DNA from: JAALKW01 sp033791145
Lineage (GTDB): Bacteria; Pseudomonadota; Gammaproteobacteria; Legionellales; Legionellaceae
Direction of reading: 5' to 3'
Assembly: GCA_033791145.1 (NCBI GenBank)
Contig: JASJHH010000185.1
Location: forward strand, 1 to 9,203
Length of the DNA: 9,203 nucleotides
The notes beneath the pieces are model-generated. The model was not told the origin of the DNA, did no database searches, and saw only the letters and a program-made list of their open reading frames with translations. The position numbers were made by a program, and so were the translations under genes. Shown piece after piece: positions 6,283-9,203 of this stretch (position 1 is its first letter; each line of letters opens with the position of its first letter).

Positions 6283-6582
6283 TCAGAAAGAAGGAGTAGG
6301 AGCTACAGCAGCTGCTGCTTTTTCTTCTTGTGTTTTCTGAAAGTTGCGCTTTCGATCAGTATATTTTGGATTTGAATTTAAATTTAAATTTAAAAACGTA
6401 AGCTTACTCAATAAATTACCCTCAAGCTCAGCGTCAATTACTGTAGCCTTCTCATCATCATGTATTCCCGCCGTCAGCCCCTTTGGTAACGGAGCCATCC
6501 CCAGCTCTCCCGAAACTCTGTCCCTGGCTGGGTCTTTTTCAAGTGCTTCTTCGTGATTTCGCTTCTTGCGATCTTGATCCAT
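6283..6582 (-). CDS. Small hydrophilic protein, unrecognised, paralogue of the 6659-6925 product
   Basis: I do not recognise this 99-residue protein. It is strongly charged at its N-terminus (MDQDRKKRNHEEALEKDPAR) and has no signal peptide or membrane segment. Residues 24-44 contain SGELGMAPLPKG and GIHDDE. These align with GGELAPLPKEVPKGEHDKE in the neighbouring small gene, which is the main reason to believe the minus-strand reading frame. After the shared part the two diverge. This one has LNLNLN (64-69), encoded by a 6-bp AT repeat, and ends in an Ala/Pro-rich tail. There is no clear Shine-Dalgarno, and the start codon overlaps one arm of a perfect 18-bp inverted repeat (6581-6621), so translation may be blocked or controlled by that hairpin. 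Its 3' end faces ffh at 13 bp. Function unknown; a degraded copy is possible. Confidence 0.55.
   Translation of the reverse strand: MDQDRKKRNHEEALEKDPARDRVSGELGMAPLPKGLTAGIHDDEKATVIDAELEGNLLSKLTFLNLNLNSNPKYTDRKRNFQKTQEEKAAAAVAPTPSF
6284..6342. other. Imperfect inverted repeat after ffh, possible weak terminator
   Basis: A perfect 12-bp palindrome CAGCAGCTGCTG (6306-6317) is followed on the plus strand by CTTTTTCTTCTT. Further out, CAGAAA (6284-6289) faces TTTCTG (6334-6339), with a purine-rich left side opposite a pyrimidine-rich right side. The transcript could fold into a long imperfect stem just after the ffh stop and serve as its terminator, though the stem is irregular. The same bases encode the C-terminus of the opposing small gene. 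Confidence 0.3.
6375..6394. repeat. AATTTA short tandem repeat
   Basis: Three exact 6-bp units AATTTA plus two bases occur here, inside the 6283-6582 gene, where they encode the alternating LNLNLN. The period is a multiple of three, so copy-number changes would keep the frame. It may mark a loosely constrained C-terminal half. Confidence 0.6.
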
Positions 6583-6621
6583 AGATTTTATTTTTTATTT
6601 GGGATAAAAAATAAAATCTAT
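6581..6621. repeat. Perfect 18-bp inverted repeat with 5-nt loop
   Basis: ATAGATTTTATTTTTTAT (6581-6598) is the exact reverse complement of 6604-6621, with loop TTGGG (6599-6603). The left arm includes two bases of the minus-strand start codon (6582-6580), so in that mRNA the start region would be paired. It lies between the two paralogous small genes. Neither strand has a T-run after the stem, so it is not a standard terminator. Candidate -10 boxes on the minus strand (TATGAT 6625-6620, TATAGT 6633-6628) would place the hairpin at the very 5' end of the transcript. Confidence 0.8.
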
Positions 6622-6658
6622 CATATCACTATACAAATAGGAATAAATGGCGCTGAAT

Positions 6659-6925
6659 TTAGTTCCCGGCGATTTGAGGTAATGTGGAAGAACTCGATGC
6701 TGTCACCTGCTCTTCTGCTCCGCCTTCACTTTGCTCTGCTTGAGTCGATGGTTTGAAATACATATATTGATACAAACTGGGATCAGAGTAATAGGCTTGA
6801 AGTGTCTCATACATCTCTTTATCATGCTCCCCTTTTGGCACCTCCTTTGGTAATGGCGCAAGCTCCCCTCCGGTAACCGCTTCTTTTGTTGATAATTTTT
6901 TAAGTAATGCTTCTCTTTTTTTCAT
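6659..6925 (-). CDS. Small hydrophilic protein, unrecognised, paralogue of the 6283-6582 product
   Basis: I do not recognise this 88-residue protein. The N-terminal half (MKKREALLKKLSTKEAVTGG, then ELAPLPKEVPKGEHDKE at 21-37) aligns with residues 6-44 of the small protein encoded next to it on the same strand, sharing GEL/GGEL, APLPK, and G-x-H-D. A Tyr-rich middle (QAYYSDPSLYQYMYF, 43-57) follows, then a Glu/Gln/Ser-rich tail with GGAEEQ, SSSS and a last LPQIAGN. There is no signal peptide or membrane helix. The upstream Shine-Dalgarno is weak. The shared motif and conserved strand make this more likely to be real than the overlapping plus-strand frames. A tail with a Glu pair, small residues and an Ile near the end resembles some type IVB effector signals, but this is only suggestive. 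Confidence 0.6.
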   Translation of the reverse strand: MKKREALLKKLSTKEAVTGGELAPLPKEVPKGEHDKEMYETLQAYYSDPSLYQYMYFKPSTQAEQSEGGAEEQVTASSSSTLPQIAGN

Positions 6926-7061
6926 ACGCTTTATACTTATTTATTAGAAAAAACAAACATTATCATATGGTTATATGAATTCAAATATTTTTAAATATAA
7001 TACCTGCAAGATACTTTCTATTTTTTTCAATACACCCCTTTCTTTATTTCGTTAATTTTCG

Positions 7062-7067
7062 TACAAT
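7062..7067 (+). promoter_or_regulatory. Candidate promoter of the rpsP-rimM-trmD-rplS operon
   Basis: The -10 TACAAT (7062-7067) matches five of six bases and lies about 46 bp before the rpsP ATG. The -35 region is only T-rich (TTTCTT at 7039-7044). It lies in the 187-bp A/T-rich gap before rpsP, and no other promoter-like site stands out closer to the gene. Confidence 0.45.
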
Positions 7068-7112
7068 GACCTCCATTTTTAAGTCATCACGATTAATCTA
7101 TTGAGGAAAACC

Positions 7113-7415
7113 ATGGTCATTATTCGTTTGTCACGCGCTGGCGCCAAAAAACGCCCTTTTTATCATATCGTTGTTACTGACAGCCGTAGACGTCGCGACA
7201 GCAACTACATTGAAAGCATCGGATACTTTAATCCTGTTGCTCGTGGACAAGAAACACGTCTGCACCTAAAAACAGAGCGCTTAGCGCATTGGCAGGGTGT
7301 TGGTGCACAACTGTCTGACCGCGTTCAATCTTTAACAAAAAACTTTGAAGCGCCTGTAGCTGAAAAAACAGCAGCAAAAAAACCTGCAGCTAAAAAAGAA
7401 GATAAAGCAGCATAA
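7113..7415 (+). CDS. rpsP: 30S ribosomal protein bS16
   Basis: This is a small-subunit ribosomal protein that binds 16S rRNA early in 30S assembly. From the ATG at 7113 it is 100 residues, beginning MVIIRLSRAGAKKRPFYHIV, with SRRRRDSNYIESIGYFNP and the RLAHWQGVGAQLSDRV segment, all typical of the family. The reading frame is open upstream to a TTG at 7101, but the Shine-Dalgarno GAGGA (7103-7107) lies inside that extension, six bases before the ATG, so the ATG is the start. The protein is longer than E. coli bS16 (82 aa) because of a Lys/Ala-rich C-terminal tail (EKTAAKKPAAKKEDKAA), which is probably disordered and RNA-facing. It heads the operon; rimM starts five bases after its stop. Confidence 0.97.
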   Translation: MVIIRLSRAGAKKRPFYHIVVTDSRRRRDSNYIESIGYFNPVARGQETRLHLKTERLAHWQGVGAQLSDRVQSLTKNFEAPVAEKTAAKKPAAKKEDKAA

Positions 7416-7420
7416 ATACG

Positions 7421-7945
7421 ATGGATGTGCTTGAGTCTGAATGGGTTATCGTAGGAAAATTTGGCCGCCCGCAAGGGATTAAAGGCCTTATTCGCGTTAT
7501 TTCATTCACAGAGCCATCTGATAATATACTGCAGTATCCTGATTGGTTTATCCAAAAACAGGGCGGCACATGGCAAGCAGTAAAGCGCCTTGATGAGCGC
7601 GTTACTCCAAAGCATGTGTTAGCCCAAATCAATGGATACACCTCTCGGGAAGCTATTGCTGAGCTAACTAATCTAGAGATAGCGATACCTGCTGACACGC
7701 TCCCCACTTTAGACCAGGGAGAATATTATTGGAGCGAGCTCAAAGGCATGCGCGTTATCCATCAAACAGGTGTGATAATGGGTGTGGTTGACTCAGTATT
7801 AGAAACAGGCGCCAATGATGTATTAGTTGTTGTTGATGAAACGCATCAAAAAAGAAGGCTTATTCCTTATCTTTTAGGTGACGTGATTCAAGATATTAAT
7901 AAAAATAGCCGTGAAATTACGGTATGCTGGGATTTGGATTTTTAA
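7421..7945 (+). CDS. rimM: Ribosome maturation factor RimM
   Basis: RimM binds ribosomal protein uS19 and helps mature the 30S head domain and process 16S rRNA. The 174 residues show the N-terminal RimM beta-barrel, starting VIVGKFGRPQGIKGLIRV (9-26), with WFIQKQGGTWQAV (42-54) and GYTSREAIAELTN (72-84). The PRC-barrel follows, with GEYYWSELKGMRV (100-112), ETGANDVLVV (128-137) and LIPYLLGDVI (147-156), and ends in CWDLDF. Length equals that of the family. The Shine-Dalgarno is weak and the ATG is five bases from the rpsP stop, so coupled translation is likely. TrmD begins three bases after its stop. Confidence 0.96.
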   Translation: MDVLESEWVIVGKFGRPQGIKGLIRVISFTEPSDNILQYPDWFIQKQGGTWQAVKRLDERVTPKHVLAQINGYTSREAIAELTNLEIAIPADTLPTLDQGEYYWSELKGMRVIHQTGVIMGVVDSVLETGANDVLVVVDETHQKRRLIPYLLGDVIQDINKNSREITVCWDLDF

Positions 7946-7948
7946 TTC

Positions 7949-8722
7949 ATGTTAAACCTCGGCGTAATCAGTGTAATGCCCGACATGTTTGCAGCCCTTC
8001 AATACGGCGTAACAGGACGCGCACTCACTGAAAAACGGATTCAATTAACACATTGGAATCCACGCGATTGGGCAAACCCACCCCATCGACAGGTAGACGA
8101 CAAGCCTTATGGCGGCGGCCCTGGTATGCTGATGCGTTATGAGCCCTTGCATGCAGCAATCACTGAAGCAAAACAGGCTTTAGGACAAACTTGCAAAACG
8201 GTTTATTTAAGCCCGCAAGGAAAAAAAGTAAAGCAAGCTGATTTAAAACAATTAGCTGATAACAAACAACCGATTCTCTTTGTAGCCGGTCGCTACGAAG
8301 GAATTGACGAACGAATACTCATCAATCATATTGATGAAGAATGGTCACTGGGTGACTTTGTATTAAGTGGTGGAGAGTTTGCAGCCATGGTCTTTATTGA
8401 TGCCTTGGCACGTTTACTCCCGGGCAGTTTGGGGCACCCCCTGTCAGCCCAAGAAGACTCCTTTAATACAGGGCTCTTAGATCACCCACAGTATACCCGT
8501 CCACCTTGTGTGGATGGCCACAAGGTGCCTCCTGTGTTATTACAAGGGGACCATGGCGCGATTGAGCGGTGGAGAAGAAAACAAGCGTTGGGTCAAACCT
8601 GGCTAAAACGGCCAGATTTACTGTCGCACGGTTCATTAACACATGCCGATGAGCAATTGCTTATCGACTTTAAACATGAGTATGGCAGCTCTTTAAAACT
8701 AGACTGCCCGTTGGAGGAATAA
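7949..8722 (+). CDS. trmD: tRNA (guanine-37-N1)-methyltransferase TrmD
   Basis: TrmD uses S-adenosylmethionine to methylate G37 next to the anticodon of tRNAs that read CNN-type codons, preventing +1 frameshifts. It is a trefoil-knot (SPOUT) enzyme that works as a dimer. The 257 residues match E. coli (255): DDKPYGGGPGMLMR (50-63), YLSPQGKKV (86-94), and the knot segments FVAGRYEGIDERI (111-123) and SLGDFVLSGGE (133-143). The catalytic residues known from the family appear as Arg155 (DALARLLPG) and Asp170 (QEDSF). It is followed by the conserved GLLDHPQYTRPP (175-186) and the C-terminal tRNA-binding part. It starts three bases after rimM and ends three bases before rplS, whose Shine-Dalgarno is inside the trmD end. 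Confidence 0.97.
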   Translation: MLNLGVISVMPDMFAALQYGVTGRALTEKRIQLTHWNPRDWANPPHRQVDDKPYGGGPGMLMRYEPLHAAITEAKQALGQTCKTVYLSPQGKKVKQADLKQLADNKQPILFVAGRYEGIDERILINHIDEEWSLGDFVLSGGEFAAMVFIDALARLLPGSLGHPLSAQEDSFNTGLLDHPQYTRPPCVDGHKVPPVLLQGDHGAIERWRRKQALGQTWLKRPDLLSHGSLTHADEQLLIDFKHEYGSSLKLDCPLEE

Positions 8723-8725
8723 ATC

Positions 8726-9085
8726 ATGAGTCTTTTGATTGATGAAATTAATGCAGAACAAATGCAAGACAAGAAAATCCCTGAATTTAACTCAGGCGAT
8801 ACTGTTGTTGTGCAAGTAAAAGTAAAAGAAGGCACCCGTGAACGCCTCCAAGCCTTCGAAGGGGTTGTGATTGCAAGACGAAATCGTGGGGTTAATTCAG
8901 CCTTTACTGTTCGTAAAATTTCACACAACGTCGGTGTTGAGCGTGTTTTTCCTTTGTATAGCGCATTAGTTGACAGCATTACTGTTAAACGCCGTGGTGC
9001 TGTTCGCCGTGCGAAGCTTTACTATTTGCGTGAATTGTCTGGTCGTGCTGCACGTATTCGTGAAAAACTGCCACAAAAAAAATAA
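8726..9085 (+). CDS. rplS: 50S ribosomal protein bL19
   Basis: This large-subunit protein sits at the interface with the 30S subunit. The 119 residues have the family signature through the body: GDTVVVQVKVKEGTRERLQA (24-43), FEGVVIARRNRGVNSAFTVR (44-63), GVERVFPLYSALVDSI (70-85) and VKRRGAVRRAKLYYLRELSG (87-106). The C-terminus IREKLPQKK is a little longer than in E. coli (115 aa). The ATG has a strong Shine-Dalgarno GGAGGAA (8713-8719) lying in the last codons of trmD. It is the last gene of the operon and is followed by an intrinsic terminator. Its final seven codons and stop (9062-9085) recur inverted at the end of the window (9180-9203). Confidence 0.97.
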   Translation: MSLLIDEINAEQMQDKKIPEFNSGDTVVVQVKVKEGTRERLQAFEGVVIARRNRGVNSAFTVRKISHNVGVERVFPLYSALVDSITVKRRGAVRRAKLYYLRELSGRAARIREKLPQKK

Positions 9086-9203
9086 GCTAAAAAACATAGC
9101 TTAAATCGATACAACACAAAAAAGCCCTAAATATTTAGGGCTTTTTTGTGTTGTATCGATTTAAGCTATGTTTTTTAGCTTATTTTTTTTGTGGCAGTTT
9201 TTC
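9062..9203. repeat. Perfect 142-bp palindrome at the right edge
   Basis: The two arms, 9062-9132 and 9133-9203, are exact reverse complements with no spacer and centre on the rplS terminator. The left arm includes the last 24 bases of rplS. The right arm is therefore an inverted copy of rplS codons for EKLPQKK and the stop. The symmetry extends to the last base of the window, so the true length cannot be known from here. Confidence 0.95.
9118..9147 (+). terminator. Intrinsic terminator of the rpsP operon
   Basis: A run of six A, then GCCCTAAAT-ATTTAGGGC (9124-9141), then a run of six T (9142-9147) form a classical rho-independent hairpin 32 bp after the rplS stop. The A-run and T-run make it usable from both strands. 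A second small hairpin, TAAGCTA/TAGCTTA (9083-9089 and 9097-9103), overlaps the rplS stop. Confidence 0.85.

Noticed and set aside
6344..6756. Two plus-strand reading frames of about 70 residues between ffh and rpsP (6344-6556 and 6553-6756)
   Set aside because: They overlap the minus-strand genes that share a motif with each other, have no Shine-Dalgarno and are rich in Ser/Phe as expected of shadow frames.
7101..7112. TTG start of rpsP at 7101
   Set aside because: The Shine-Dalgarno GAGGA lies within this extension, and the family N-terminus MVxIRL begins at the ATG at 7113.

Overview
The window looks like a core chromosomal segment of an AT-rich gammaproteobacterium. DnaX, YbaB, RecR, Ffh, bS16, RimM, TrmD and bL19 all read as gammaproteobacterial proteins. 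The two gene orders ffs-dnaX-ybaB-recR and yfjD(corB)/ffh/rpsP-rimM-trmD-rplS are familiar from that class. Base composition and a few small unrecognised proteins would suit a host-associated lineage such as the Legionellales, but nothing here proves that.

Layout. Positions 1-290 hold no protein gene. They carry a very strong leftward promoter (perfect TTGACA, 16 bp, TAGAAT), a boxA-like leader and an rRNA-type leader sequence, so a 16S rRNA operon probably starts just outside the left edge. An AT-rich block with three 11-bp repeats separates this promoter from a rightward gene (291-722) for a small secreted protein with ten cysteines that I do not recognise. Next come the SRP RNA gene ffs (about 808-920), then dnaX (959-2506), ybaB (2595-2951) and recR (2962-3591), all rightward. 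A leftward corB/yfjD magnesium-transport-type membrane protein gene (3530-4813) overlaps the end of recR tail to tail. It is divergent from ffh (4887-6269), whose product is the protein partner of the ffs RNA. Between ffh and rpsP lie about 830 bp with two small leftward genes (6283-6582 and 6659-6925). Their products share an N-terminal motif and look like diverged paralogues. The last block is the tight rpsP-rimM-trmD-rplS operon (7113-9085), ending in an intrinsic terminator.

How the genes work together. ffs and ffh supply the RNA and protein of the signal recognition particle. dnaX encodes the clamp-loader ATPase of DNA polymerase III, and recR a recombination mediator. rpsP, rimM, trmD and rplS serve ribosome assembly and tRNA G37 methylation. 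The accessory material is confined to the junctions between these core blocks.

Most unusual points: (1) the last 142 bp (9062-9203) are a perfect palindrome centred on the rplS terminator and including an inverted copy of the last rplS codons, probably a fold-back at a contig end; (2) the pair of paralogous small proteins between ffh and rpsP, with a perfect 18-bp inverted repeat overlapping the start codon of one; (3) the unrecognised cysteine-rich exported protein; (4) a possible frameshift site in dnaX. I found no CRISPR array, transposase, phage gene or defence system.
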